Below are positions 5,360 to 13,894 of a stretch of DNA of 38,836 bases, in pieces. Made by a program: the position numbers and the translations under genes. The stretch is taken from IMG/VR virus record IMGVR_UViG_3300010883_000115, positions 1-38,836 of that record. The stretch is one strand, 5' to 3'. This DNA comes from a virus. The notes beneath the pieces were generated by a model. That model was not told the DNA's origin. It did not search any database and saw only the letters and a list, made by a program, of their open reading frames with translations. Position 1 is the stretch's first letter. Each line of letters starts with the position of its first letter.

Positions 5360-5896
5360 ATGCAACATACCTTAACTAAAACGAAAGCCAATGACCCCAC
5401 TAGATGTCAATTTGAGCATTGTGTCTTTAAGTCTGTTGAAGGTACTGAAAGATGTCCTAAGCATGGTGGGGCTAACATAGCACTATCAAACGAGAAACAA
5501 AGTATTCGTACTTATCGTTTGTCCAAATTTCAAGCACGACTAGAAGAGTTTGCCAATGATCCTAATGTAAAAAGCTTGAGAGAAGAAATTGGGATTCTTC
5601 GAATCTTGATGGAAGAGAAATTCAATAGTATAGCAACTGACTTGGACTTAATTGCTCAAGCAGGTGGCATAAGTGACTTATGTATGAAGATTGAAAAACT
5701 TGTATCTTCATGCCAGAGAATTGAAAAGAGCATGGGGCAGTATCTGGATAAAAACCAGGTAACTCAGCTTGGAACTGAAACAGTTCAAGTTATAGCAGAA
5801 AATATTAAGGACCCTGATGTGATTGAAGCAATCACAGATGGGATTATTACGATAATGAAAAGATTACTAAATGAATCTAAAAATACAATTTCTTGA
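5360..5896 (+). CDS. Putative small terminase subunit
   Basis: About 178 residues from the ATG at 5360. A frame without good ribosome binding sites extends upstream to TTG at 5336. Near the N-terminus is a probable zinc-binding cluster, C-x4-C-x10-C-x2-H followed by GG, of the kind seen in small phage proteins ending in an HGG motif next to terminase genes. The rest is predicted helical, with a likely coiled coil over the middle. Its position directly before the large terminase, overlapping it by 26 bases, is the main reason for the call. By analogy with lambda it would bind the DNA packaging site, and the repeat arrays just upstream are candidates. It could instead be an unrelated zinc protein. 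Confidence 0.5.
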   Translation: MQHTLTKTKANDPTRCQFEHCVFKSVEGTERCPKHGGANIALSNEKQSIRTYRLSKFQARLEEFANDPNVKSLREEIGILRILMEEKFNSIATDLDLIAQAGGISDLCMKIEKLVSSCQRIEKSMGQYLDKNQVTQLGTETVQVIAENIKDPDVIEAITDGIITIMKRLLNESKNTIS

Positions 5897-7532
5897 GGCT
5901 TTACAGACAGGTCTTACAAGAAAGACTTTAAGTAAATGTAGCAAATGGACAGAGCAATGTCGGGTTATGGGAACACCATATCCAGGACCTTGGTCTTTTG
6001 CTCATCACCCATGGACACGTGAAATGCATGATACAGACCACGTGTTCTGTATAGGACAAAAAGCAGCGCAAATGGCATATACTGAAACAGTATTGAATAG
6101 GACGTTTTATAAGATTGATATCCGTCAGATATCAGCACTGTATATCCTTCCTGCCAAAAATCCTGATGCGTCTGATTTCTCTGCATCACGGTTTGATCCC
6201 GCCCTAGAATTATCCACTTATCTTGAGCATCTGTTCTCAGACGTAAAAAACGTAGGTCACAAGCGTGCTGGCGGCGTATCCTTATATATTCGTGGTAGTC
6301 GCTCACGCTCTGGCTTAAAGTCTGTTCCGGCCGGCTTTTTAGTTTTCGATGAGGTTGACGAAATGACTCAAGAGAATATTCCATTAGCGTTTGAAAGACA
6401 GAGTGGTCAGGTTGAGAAACAAACATGGATGATTTCTACCCCAACAATAACAGACTATGGTATTAATACTTATTTCCAAAAGTCTGACCAAAGACATTAC
6501 TTTTTTAAATGCCCAGCGTGTAACCGTAGCACACAATTAGAATTTCCCGAATGTTTAGAGATTACAGGTGATAGTCCCTTTGACCCAAACCTAAAGGATA
6601 CTTTTCTAAAATGTAAGGAGTGTGATCAACGTCTTAATCACGAAGATAAGCCAGAGTTTTTAGCTGGTGGGGAGTGGGTCCCTAAAGAAGGTATGGTTTC
6701 GGCTTATCGGGGCTATCACATTAATCAATTATACAGCTGCACAATTGAGCCATGGAGATTGGCTGAATCATTCTTACAGAGTCAAACAGATGCTGCGCAT
6801 GAACAAGAATTCTTTAACAGTAAATTAGGGTTACCTCATATTGTTAAGGGCGCAAGAATCGATGACGTTCAACTTAACAGTTGTATGGGTGAACATAAAA
6901 ATAGATCACAACCACAGGAAAATACTATAGTCACAATGGGCATTGACGTTGGTCGTTGGCTCCATTATGTTGTCAATGAATACAAGTTTGTTAGACAAAG
7001 CAATGATGTCAATATAGCTAGTGATTGTCGTTGTATAGAAATTGGTAAGGTTATGGATTTTAGTGATTTACATGAGATTGTAAGACGTCAACGTCCTACC
7101 GCTGTTGTTATTGACGCTAATCCTGAACGCCGAAAAGCATATGAGTTTGCTGACGCTTTTTTTGGTCATGTTTGGGTTTGTTTTTATGGTAACAGTATTA
7201 ATGGTAAAATGATTAGTAAAACAAAAGACGATAGAGGCGAAGAATTAGAATATTCTGTAACTGTTGATAGAACATCATGGCTAGACGCTTCATTAGGAAG
7301 GGTACATAATAATTCTATTAAATTACCACTGCAAGATGAAATCACAGCTGAATATAGAGGGCACATGAAAGCATTAGTAAGAAAACCTGAATTTGACAGT
7401 AATGGTAATCCCATTGCAAAATATATAAACGTAGCTGATGATCACTTCGCACACGCTAATAATTATGCAGAGATAGCATTACCTTTAGCAGCTAAAATGT
7501 CAGCACCTAAAAATATAGGAAATCCATTATGA
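5871..7532 (+). CDS. Terminase large subunit, GpA type
   Basis: A 553-residue packaging motor. It cuts concatemeric DNA and pumps it into the prohead using ATP. The N-terminal ATPase has a degenerate Walker A (GQKAAQM, residues 62-68) typical of the lambda GpA group, and Walker B LVFDEVDEM with D160-E161. A zinc-ribbon-like insert has CPAC at 214-217 and CKEC at 248-251, also usual in GpA proteins. The nuclease domain shows acidic residues at D359 (GIDVGRW), D415 (VVIDANPE) and D523/D524. The length is a little below lambda gpA. It overlaps the putative small subunit by 26 bases and the portal gene by 4. Confidence 0.92.
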   Translation: MNLKIQFLEALQTGLTRKTLSKCSKWTEQCRVMGTPYPGPWSFAHHPWTREMHDTDHVFCIGQKAAQMAYTETVLNRTFYKIDIRQISALYILPAKNPDASDFSASRFDPALELSTYLEHLFSDVKNVGHKRAGGVSLYIRGSRSRSGLKSVPAGFLVFDEVDEMTQENIPLAFERQSGQVEKQTWMISTPTITDYGINTYFQKSDQRHYFFKCPACNRSTQLEFPECLEITGDSPFDPNLKDTFLKCKECDQRLNHEDKPEFLAGGEWVPKEGMVSAYRGYHINQLYSCTIEPWRLAESFLQSQTDAAHEQEFFNSKLGLPHIVKGARIDDVQLNSCMGEHKNRSQPQENTIVTMGIDVGRWLHYVVNEYKFVRQSNDVNIASDCRCIEIGKVMDFSDLHEIVRRQRPTAVVIDANPERRKAYEFADAFFGHVWVCFYGNSINGKMISKTKDDRGEELEYSVTVDRTSWLDASLGRVHNNSIKLPLQDEITAEYRGHMKALVRKPEFDSNGNPIAKYINVADDHFAHANNYAEIALPLAAKMSAPKNIGNPL

Positions 7533-9253
7533 GTATTATTGTCGATGCAAGACATCCCGAATATAAGGATAAGATTACAGACTGGAGAAAGTATGAGGCA
7601 ACATACACAGCTGGCAAGTCTTTTGTTGAAGAGTATGTAGAAAAGTTCTCTGAGCGTGAGTCTACGACGGCTTTCGATATCAGAAAGAAATATTCTTATT
7701 GTCCAGCTTTTGCTAAAGGTGCTATTAATGAGGTTAAAAACTCAATATTCCAACGGATTTCAGCAATCACACGTGAGGGTGGTAGCGACTCATATAAGCA
7801 AGCTTTTCTAGGCTTAATGGGTGGTGTCGATCTCAACGGTGCAAGCATGAATGCTTTTATTGGTAGAGAAATATTACCACAATTATTAATTAAAGCCAAG
7901 ATAGGTGTGTATGTGGATATGCCTGTAATTGATGGTACCAATAGAGCTAATGAAGTTAATAAAAGACCATATCTTTATGCCTATAAAGCTGAAGACATCT
8001 TGACTTGGGACATTGCTTATAATGACAAGGGTTATTACTTCACACTACTTCTACTTAAAGATACTATCAATACTTACGATAAAGAATCAGGATTACCTGA
8101 TGGTCAGTCTGACTTATATAGATTGTATAAATCCACTGACGGTGTAGTTACTGTGAATTTTTATAATGCCGACGGTGTCCAGGTTGATATCGCTGGCGAG
8201 GAATCATCGGAAACTACAATCTTAGATTTAGAAATGATACCTTTTGCTATTGCTGGTTTAACAGACAGTCTAATGACAGATACAGCTGATTATCAGGTTG
8301 CTCACACTAATTTAGCATCATCAGATATGAGTTATGCTTTAAGAAGTAATTACCCATTCTATGTTGAGCAGGTCGATCAAAGAATGAATTCAGCTTATCT
8401 TAAAAATAGTGACGGTTCAGGGGTGACAGATAATAATGCCAAAGACACAAGTAGGTCAACAGGTGTAAGTGGTGGACGTGAATATGCTATGGGTGCTGAA
8501 AAACCAGACTTTATACATCCAAGTCCTGAGCCTCTTGAAGTTAGTATGAAGAAACAAGAACAATTAAAATTTGATATTAGACAATTGACTCATTTAGCTT
8601 TAACTAATGTTGCCCCTAAAATGGCCTCAGCAGAAAGTAAAGACCATGATCAACAAGGTCTTGAAGCTGGACTATCCTATATTGGCTTAGAGCTTGAAAC
8701 ACTTGAACGAACGATTGCTCGAATCTGGGGAATGTATGAGAATACTTCAGAAGAAGTTACAATTACATACCCTAGACGATATAGTCTTAAGAGTGATCAA
8801 GATCTTAGAAAAGAAGCTGAGGAACTTAAAAAGTTACTACATAGTTCACCGTCGCGGAGTTACAAGATAGAATTATGTAAAAAGATTGCGTCAATCTTAT
8901 TGAGTAGTACAGTTACTTCAGTTACATTAGAGAAAATTAGTTTGGAGATAGATAGTGCAAAAGTCATTGATGTTGACCCTGAAATTCTTATTAAAGATAT
9001 TGAAGCTGGTCTCGTGGATTTGGAGACTGCCTCTCTTGCTCGTAATTACCCCGAAGGTAGTGTTGAAAAAGCAAAAACAGATCATGCCGAACGTATTGCC
9101 AGAATCAAAGAAGCCCAAGAAAAATCACGTCCCGATGGTAATAAAGACGAGTCGGAAAGTCCAATTAAGGAAGGGCAAGAAGAAAAGGCCTTAAGTAAAG
9201 AAACTGATGAAGATAGTGTTGTTAAAGATAAACAAAGAGGTGACGCTAAATGA
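7529..9253 (+). CDS. Portal protein
   Basis: A 574-residue protein, the expected next gene after the large terminase (ATGA overlap). The N-terminal pattern (ARHPEYKDKITDWRKYEATY, then repeated Tyr-rich helices) resembles the DUF4055-like portal family of P22-type coat phages. Portals form the dodecameric ring at one capsid vertex through which DNA passes and to which the packaging motor and connector bind. The C-terminal 60 residues are highly charged (many Glu, Lys, Asp) and probably disordered. No protease or other domain is fused. The family call rests on pattern and position. Confidence 0.8.
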   Translation: MSIIVDARHPEYKDKITDWRKYEATYTAGKSFVEEYVEKFSERESTTAFDIRKKYSYCPAFAKGAINEVKNSIFQRISAITREGGSDSYKQAFLGLMGGVDLNGASMNAFIGREILPQLLIKAKIGVYVDMPVIDGTNRANEVNKRPYLYAYKAEDILTWDIAYNDKGYYFTLLLLKDTINTYDKESGLPDGQSDLYRLYKSTDGVVTVNFYNADGVQVDIAGEESSETTILDLEMIPFAIAGLTDSLMTDTADYQVAHTNLASSDMSYALRSNYPFYVEQVDQRMNSAYLKNSDGSGVTDNNAKDTSRSTGVSGGREYAMGAEKPDFIHPSPEPLEVSMKKQEQLKFDIRQLTHLALTNVAPKMASAESKDHDQQGLEAGLSYIGLELETLERTIARIWGMYENTSEEVTITYPRRYSLKSDQDLRKEAEELKKLLHSSPSRSYKIELCKKIASILLSSTVTSVTLEKISLEIDSAKVIDVDPEILIKDIEAGLVDLETASLARNYPEGSVEKAKTDHAERIARIKEAQEKSRPDGNKDESESPIKEGQEEKALSKETDEDSVVKDKQRGDAK

Positions 9254-11241
9254 TTTTTGGATGCATAACAGACATTCATGTGGGCCAAGCCAGTGGCAAT
9301 TACATATCCTCAACTGATGAAGCTTTTACTGAGCCTCATGATCGCTATTGGGGTAGTCAAACTGGACATGATAACCGTTGGTATAGTAATGGTGTTCAGC
9401 GTTGCCGCGATTTTGGTTTAGCTATGAAAAAAGCAGGTGTAAAAACTGTCTGGGAATTAGGTGATTTAGTAGATGCACAGCATACAACTGTTACTAATGA
9501 TGACGCTAAGAATGGTGTCGATGCTATTAGAGAGAATTATACTGGAGATATGTATCATGTGATTGGTAATCATGAGTTTGCAGTTTTTGACAATCACTAT
9601 ACTAATAGTGCTAATGACTGGAGCCTATACTATGATGAGATAGGATTTGATAAATCTAAGCTAAATAATAAGAATACAGATAGTGATTGGACGGGTGATC
9701 CTGCTACTAGCTATAGTGTAGATATTGATGGTATACATTTTGCTGTTTGTACTGGTAAAAGTGTTGAAGCAGGCTCAGGTGTTGACTCTACTAAAAGCTG
9801 GCTTCAAGAGGATTTGGATACGACAGATCTTCCAATTATACTAATTAGCCATTATGGTAGTTTCCACGATGATACATTTATGCATATAAATTTTGCTTTT
9901 GGTGTAATACATTCTCCAGGTGCTCAAGTAGCTGGTAAACGTGAAGTATTTAGATTATCAACCGAAAAGTATAATATTCAAGGTCATTTAAGTGGGCATA
10001 TACATACTGCACCTATGCTTGGTGTGCCTACTATGATTATGGATCAAGGCTACCCACATTACCCTTTAAGATCTAATATGATAACTTTTGAGTCCACAGG
10101 TGTTGCTAGACAAAACGAGGCTGCTTACTATATTTTTGACATTGAGCCTAATTCTTATTACAAAGATGGAAGATGGTATGCAGATATTAATGTACAACAA
10201 TTTAATTGTTTAGGTACAGAGTTGAATTCATTACCTGCTAAAAAAAGATTAATAGTATCTAATAAAAAGGATTTAGGGGATCTAGGTCCAATAGGTTTTG
10301 AGTGGGACACTACAGTTCAAACATCTGTTACTGTAAATGGTAGTGATAGAGTTCAGACATGGGACGATCAAGGTAGAAACAAATATCAGTTTGCCTTGAA
10401 AGCACCTGTTAATTATTCAACAGGCGATGATGCTACAAATATACCACCTGCAGACTTACAAACTTATGCCCCATTGTATATTCCTAGTGAAGCTGCTATA
10501 GGGAATCAGCCATGTATTCATTTTGACAACGATGGTACTTCAACACTTAGGCAAATGGCTTGTTTGTTCCCGACACCAACAGATGAAAATCCTCACTTAC
10601 GAAGAAACCCCGAAACTTTTTTCTTTGTTTTAAATTCTGTTTCACTTCATGATACAACAAGTTTGCCTTTACCTTCAGGTAATTTTATTTTAGATAGTAT
10701 TTATGGTGACCATTGTCCAACATTGCCTTTGATTGAGGCACAAAGACCTAGTGGTAATGGTTGGGATGAATACCGTAGAATCATGAATCCTAGAACAAGT
10801 CACGATCCTGAATTAATGAATTATTCAGCTTACTCTGGAATAGTAGGTGCTCAAAAAACTTGGGGTCAAGTATATCCTAATCATGTTGATAAGTGGGAAG
10901 TGCATGCTTTAACATTTGCATCAGCTAGTGGTCTTGCTATAGATCATGCTGGTGATAGTCGTATTGATTATTATGGTAACAGTGATAGATATTATATAAA
11001 TGGTATTTCTGACATTGATTCACCTGATCACCCTGAAACTGGTCAGGTAGTAAATTCTCACTGGGATACAGAATACTATAACACTTTAGTTATGGGTAGT
11101 CGTGGTATTTACAGTTCAGATAATCAGGAATTACATTGTGGTAACTTTAAAATAGCTTACTTTGGTTGCGTAGAAAAAGCATGTAATCAAGATGAAGTTA
11201 GATGGTACACTAAAAAATTACGAGAAAGGTTTAAAATATAA
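9250..11241 (+). CDS. Metallophosphoesterase fused to a lectin-like domain
   Basis: A 663-residue protein. The first ~330 residues are a calcineurin-like phosphoesterase with all metal motifs: D8-x-H10, GDLVD 71-75, GNHE 106-109, H201 (SHYG) and GHLSGHIH 245-252. It should be a two-metal hydrolase of phosphate esters, substrate unknown. The C-terminal ~330 residues have features of a concanavalin/LamG-like jelly roll (a TWDDQGRNKYQFAL start, TFFFVLN, and an ending of the ACNQDEVRWYTKKL type). Such domains usually bind carbohydrate. No signal peptide is seen. The gene overlaps the portal gene (ATGA) and the next gene (TAATG). An enzyme here is unusual and suggests a virion-bound protein. Confidence 0.8.
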   Translation: MIFGCITDIHVGQASGNYISSTDEAFTEPHDRYWGSQTGHDNRWYSNGVQRCRDFGLAMKKAGVKTVWELGDLVDAQHTTVTNDDAKNGVDAIRENYTGDMYHVIGNHEFAVFDNHYTNSANDWSLYYDEIGFDKSKLNNKNTDSDWTGDPATSYSVDIDGIHFAVCTGKSVEAGSGVDSTKSWLQEDLDTTDLPIILISHYGSFHDDTFMHINFAFGVIHSPGAQVAGKREVFRLSTEKYNIQGHLSGHIHTAPMLGVPTMIMDQGYPHYPLRSNMITFESTGVARQNEAAYYIFDIEPNSYYKDGRWYADINVQQFNCLGTELNSLPAKKRLIVSNKKDLGDLGPIGFEWDTTVQTSVTVNGSDRVQTWDDQGRNKYQFALKAPVNYSTGDDATNIPPADLQTYAPLYIPSEAAIGNQPCIHFDNDGTSTLRQMACLFPTPTDENPHLRRNPETFFFVLNSVSLHDTTSLPLPSGNFILDSIYGDHCPTLPLIEAQRPSGNGWDEYRRIMNPRTSHDPELMNYSAYSGIVGAQKTWGQVYPNHVDKWEVHALTFASASGLAIDHAGDSRIDYYGNSDRYYINGISDIDSPDHPETGQVVNSHWDTEYYNTLVMGSRGIYSSDNQELHCGNFKIAYFGCVEKACNQDEVRWYTKKLRERFKI

Positions 11242-12578
11242 TGATACCAATATATACCCAAACTAATCCTAGTAATGGATTATATGCATCAGCATTTGTA
11301 TTGTTCAGATGGAATCCATCTAAAAGCGGTAAGTACGTTATGCGTGTTAAAATAACAGATATGGATGATTCACAACCCGCAGACACGACATTTAATTACA
11401 TATTATACCAAACTGATTTAGCCGATCTGACCGAAAGGGGTATAATGGTTGAGAGTTCTCGTATATTCTGGATCGATCAGGATGACCATATCCACCCTCA
11501 TACGGTGGATTTCGACGCTCCCAATGTTGAAACGTCTAATTTGAATACAGCGCCTTGGACGACGTTAAGCGGATTGCCAACGATCATTGCTGGCTCAGGA
11601 ACGAATACGTCAAATGTACTGAAGCTTGATAGTGAAGAGCAGGTAAAAATGGACATTCCTGTAGCGAGTCAGCATGCTACCGGTACCCTGGAGTTTGACG
11701 CGTATATACCTACTGGTGGCGGAGTTCTAGTGCAAGTCCTGACCTCCGTAGGTTGGGTGTTTGCCAATTTGTATATCAGTTACGGCTGGGCGACGCAACC
11801 CGATGTTTGTGATCACATCGGAACCGGCGCAAACGCTGTTGCTTCGGTGGTGAATTTCAACGAATGGGGCACTTGGAAGTTAGAATGGTTTGGTAATAGT
11901 AAAACCATGAGCCTGACCGTTGACGGTGTGGCGGTATGGACCGACATTGATTGGACAGAAAAAGACTCTGGCCATCCCGGTGGACCAGTGACCCAACTTA
12001 AGTTTTTTGCCTGGAACGGCAGGGAAGTACAGATTGATAATATCGTGATATCACAATATCAAGGTACAGAGACAATACGTACGATGATAGCTGATACAAC
12101 TGGACGCCCAGTTACGTGGAAGCCTGGATCTATGTATAATGAATCAATGATTTTTTATACAGGCGAATTTTATGCTAGAGTTGATGAATTAATAGCTTTG
12201 AAAGTCACATCAAGTAATAGTGCTGACGATGGAGATACACCTAATACTTGTGCTTCGATTGTAGAAATCTACCCTGCAGACAATATAAATTATATTTCTG
12301 ATAATGTTCCAGCTGACTCAGCAGATATTTTTGAAGCATCAACAGGTGAGCCTGGATATGGTTCAGTAGCTCATATTTATAATGTAACATCAGCAGGACT
12401 GCCATTGGCAAACGTATATGTCGTAGCTACAACAGACGCAGCTGGCTTGAATAAAGTAGCTAAAGGCTATACTGATGTTTTTGGTAATATAACATTTAAC
12501 TTAGACCCTGGGAGCTATTATTTTACGAAATATTTAGCTGGGTACGCAGGTGGCGTAGATATTGAGGTGGTTGTATAA
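11241..12578 (+). CDS. Virion surface protein with lectin-like and transthyretin-like domains
   Basis: A 445-residue protein made of parts. An N-terminal beta-rich region of ~60 residues comes first. A concanavalin/LamG-like domain spans about 65-270 (LEFDAYIPTGGGVLVQV, then WKLEWFGNSKTMSLTVDG and VTQLKFFAWNGREVQIDNI). A further beta region follows, then a C-terminal carboxypeptidase-regulatory-like domain at about 370-445 (AGLPLANVYVVATTD, then VFGNITFNLDPGSYYFTKY). Such domains are found in phage head decorations and fibres. The DNA of the lectin part is clearly richer in G and C than its flanks. Its place before the connector and coat genes suggests a head-bound adhesin, by inference. Confidence 0.6.
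   Translation: MIPIYTQTNPSNGLYASAFVLFRWNPSKSGKYVMRVKITDMDDSQPADTTFNYILYQTDLADLTERGIMVESSRIFWIDQDDHIHPHTVDFDAPNVETSNLNTAPWTTLSGLPTIIAGSGTNTSNVLKLDSEEQVKMDIPVASQHATGTLEFDAYIPTGGGVLVQVLTSVGWVFANLYISYGWATQPDVCDHIGTGANAVASVVNFNEWGTWKLEWFGNSKTMSLTVDGVAVWTDIDWTEKDSGHPGGPVTQLKFFAWNGREVQIDNIVISQYQGTETIRTMIADTTGRPVTWKPGSMYNESMIFYTGEFYARVDELIALKVTSSNSADDGDTPNTCASIVEIYPADNINYISDNVPADSADIFEASTGEPGYGSVAHIYNVTSAGLPLANVYVVATTDAAGLNKVAKGYTDVFGNITFNLDPGSYYFTKYLAGYAGGVDIEVVV
11425..12055 (+). other. Base-composition island within a gene
   Basis: Counting by hand, the 60-base lines starting 11521, 11701, 11761 and 11821 hold about 45, 53, 48 and 53% G+C. Lines just outside (11261 and 12181) hold about 33 and 35%. 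The reading frame is continuous across both edges. The island matches the lectin-like domain and suggests a domain gained by recombination. The edges are approximate. Confidence 0.7.
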
Positions 12579-13060
12579 TGGGTGAAATGGATCTAATTGA
12601 TGTAGGTAGTACAGTTTTAACAGCTTACGTTGCAAACGTAGGTGAAGCTGATACTTTTCTAGCTCAACGATTGCCTGATACGGCTTGGACAGCTGCAGAT
12701 GAAGTAGCCAAGACTCAAGTGTTGAATATGGCAACACAAGCAATAGATAGACTAAATTTCGAGAATAATAAGACTGTTGACAGTCAGGTTCTTGAATTCC
12801 CTAGGGATGGAGATACTGTTGTTCCTAGTAATATTATAGATGCGTGTATTTTATTAAGCGTAGAGTTTCTAAATGGTACAACAGTTAATGATTTAAGAAA
12901 TCAAGCTGACTATAAGCTTCAAGCTTATGCTAGAGTAAAAACAGAATATAAAGAAGGTAACTCACCGCATTATATGGCGGGCATCCCAAGTGCGGAAGCT
13001 TGGGATTTGTTAAAGCCCTATCTTAGGCAATCAAGTATAACCCTCAACCGCATTTCCTAG
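12578..13060 (+). CDS. Head-tail connector, DnaT-like fold
   Basis: A 160-residue protein. The order of features (Y-x-E/EAD start at VANVGEADTFLAQR, TAWTAADEVAKTQVLNMAT, a QVLEFPRDGD motif, IPxxIxxA-like SNIIDACILLSVEFL) matches the phage proteins labelled DnaT-like in databases. These sit beside portal and coat genes and probably act as head completion adaptors between portal and tail. True DnaT function in replication is unlikely here. It starts directly at the upstream stop (AATGG). About 70 bases follow before the scaffold gene. Confidence 0.65.
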   Translation: MGEMDLIDVGSTVLTAYVANVGEADTFLAQRLPDTAWTAADEVAKTQVLNMATQAIDRLNFENNKTVDSQVLEFPRDGDTVVPSNIIDACILLSVEFLNGTTVNDLRNQADYKLQAYARVKTEYKEGNSPHYMAGIPSAEAWDLLKPYLRQSSITLNRIS

Positions 13061-13067
13061 CGGGAAC

Positions 13068-13115
13068 AGAGATATGAGAACCTACACTTATATCTCTATA
13101 GAAAAAAACTGTAGG
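13068..13115 (+). promoter_or_regulatory. H-type pseudoknot before the scaffold gene
   Basis: Stem 1 is AGAGATAT (13068-13075) with ATATCTCT (13090-13097), a perfect 8 bp. Stem 2 is CCTACA (13081-13086), inside the first loop, with TGTAGG (13110-13115). Loop lengths are 5, 3 and 12 bases, and the long third loop (ATAGAAAAAAAC) is A-rich, as in known pseudoknots. The scaffold gene's AAGGA follows 3 bases later and its ATG is at 13130. Translation control is the simplest role. A relation to known riboswitches is not shown. Confidence 0.55.
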
Positions 13116-13129
13116 GTAAGGAATGTATT

Positions 13130-13894
13130 ATGAAGAAATTAATTATTACACCAGCTAGTTTTAGACCTGTATTTGATGACCCTCCTAAAGAGGATCTTCC
13201 TAAAGATGATCTTCCTGAAGAGGCTTCTCAGGGAACATTTACTCAAGAACAGGTTAACGCTGCTGTAGCTAAAGAACGTCGTGAAGCTGAGAGTAAATCA
13301 GCTAAACGTATTTCTAGTCTTGAAGGACTTCGGGATGAAGGTAAGTTAGACAAAGATCAACTTGATGCAGTAAATCAGCAGCTAGAAGATATGAGATCTG
13401 ATTACAAGACTAAAGAACAGTTAGCTAGTGATGAAAAAGGCAAGACTAAGAAAAATCACGATAAAGCTTTGAAAGAGTTGAGTGATGAATCGTCATTATG
13501 GAAAGGTCGTTACACAGCACAGACCATAAATAATGCTATTATTGCCGCTAGTGTTGTTGAAGATGCTTTTGATACCGATCAGGTTGTTGCATTATTATCA
13601 CCTAGTACTCGGCTTGTTGATGAAGTCGATGAGGATAGTAAGAAAACAGGCAAACTCATTCCTAGAACTAAGTTCAAAGGTTTGGATTCTGACGGTAAAG
13701 AAGTTGAATTAGATTTAGCACCAGCTGAAATTGTAAAGCGTATGTCTGGTATGGATAAGTATTTTAATCTCTTCAAAGGTAAAAAGGTAAGCGGTCTTGG
13801 CGGTCAAGGCGGTAAAGGCGGTAAAGGTGGAGTAGGTGATCTTACTAATACTGCCAATTATTTAGAACAACGTAAAAAAGGTAATATATTATGA
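13130..13894 (+). CDS. Capsid scaffolding protein
   Basis: A 254-residue, highly charged protein just before the coat gene, with which it overlaps (ATGATAA). A Pro/Asp/Glu-rich N-terminus is followed by a long helical, coiled-coil region (about residues 35-125) rich in Lys, Glu, Gln and Ala. A more globular part comes next, and then a Gly/Lys linker (GLGGQGGKGGKGGVGDL) with a basic C-terminus. This is the usual make-up of phage scaffolds, which template prohead assembly and then leave or are digested. No protease is encoded nearby, so exit without cleavage, as in P22, is likely. AAGGA lies 6 bases before ATG. Confidence 0.75.
   Translation: MKKLIITPASFRPVFDDPPKEDLPKDDLPEEASQGTFTQEQVNAAVAKERREAESKSAKRISSLEGLRDEGKLDKDQLDAVNQQLEDMRSDYKTKEQLASDEKGKTKKNHDKALKELSDESSLWKGRYTAQTINNAIIAASVVEDAFDTDQVVALLSPSTRLVDEVDEDSKKTGKLIPRTKFKGLDSDGKEVELDLAPAEIVKRMSGMDKYFNLFKGKKVSGLGGQGGKGGKGGVGDLTNTANYLEQRKKGNIL

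Noticed and set aside
5965-6426. 153-residue leftward ORF within the large terminase gene
   Set aside because: It is antisense to a well-supported gene with motifs and has no ribosome binding site or family features.
13068-13130. PreQ1 class I riboswitch
   Set aside because: The pseudoknot layout and A-rich loop are similar, but conserved bases cannot be confirmed, and the gene controlled has no link to queuosine.
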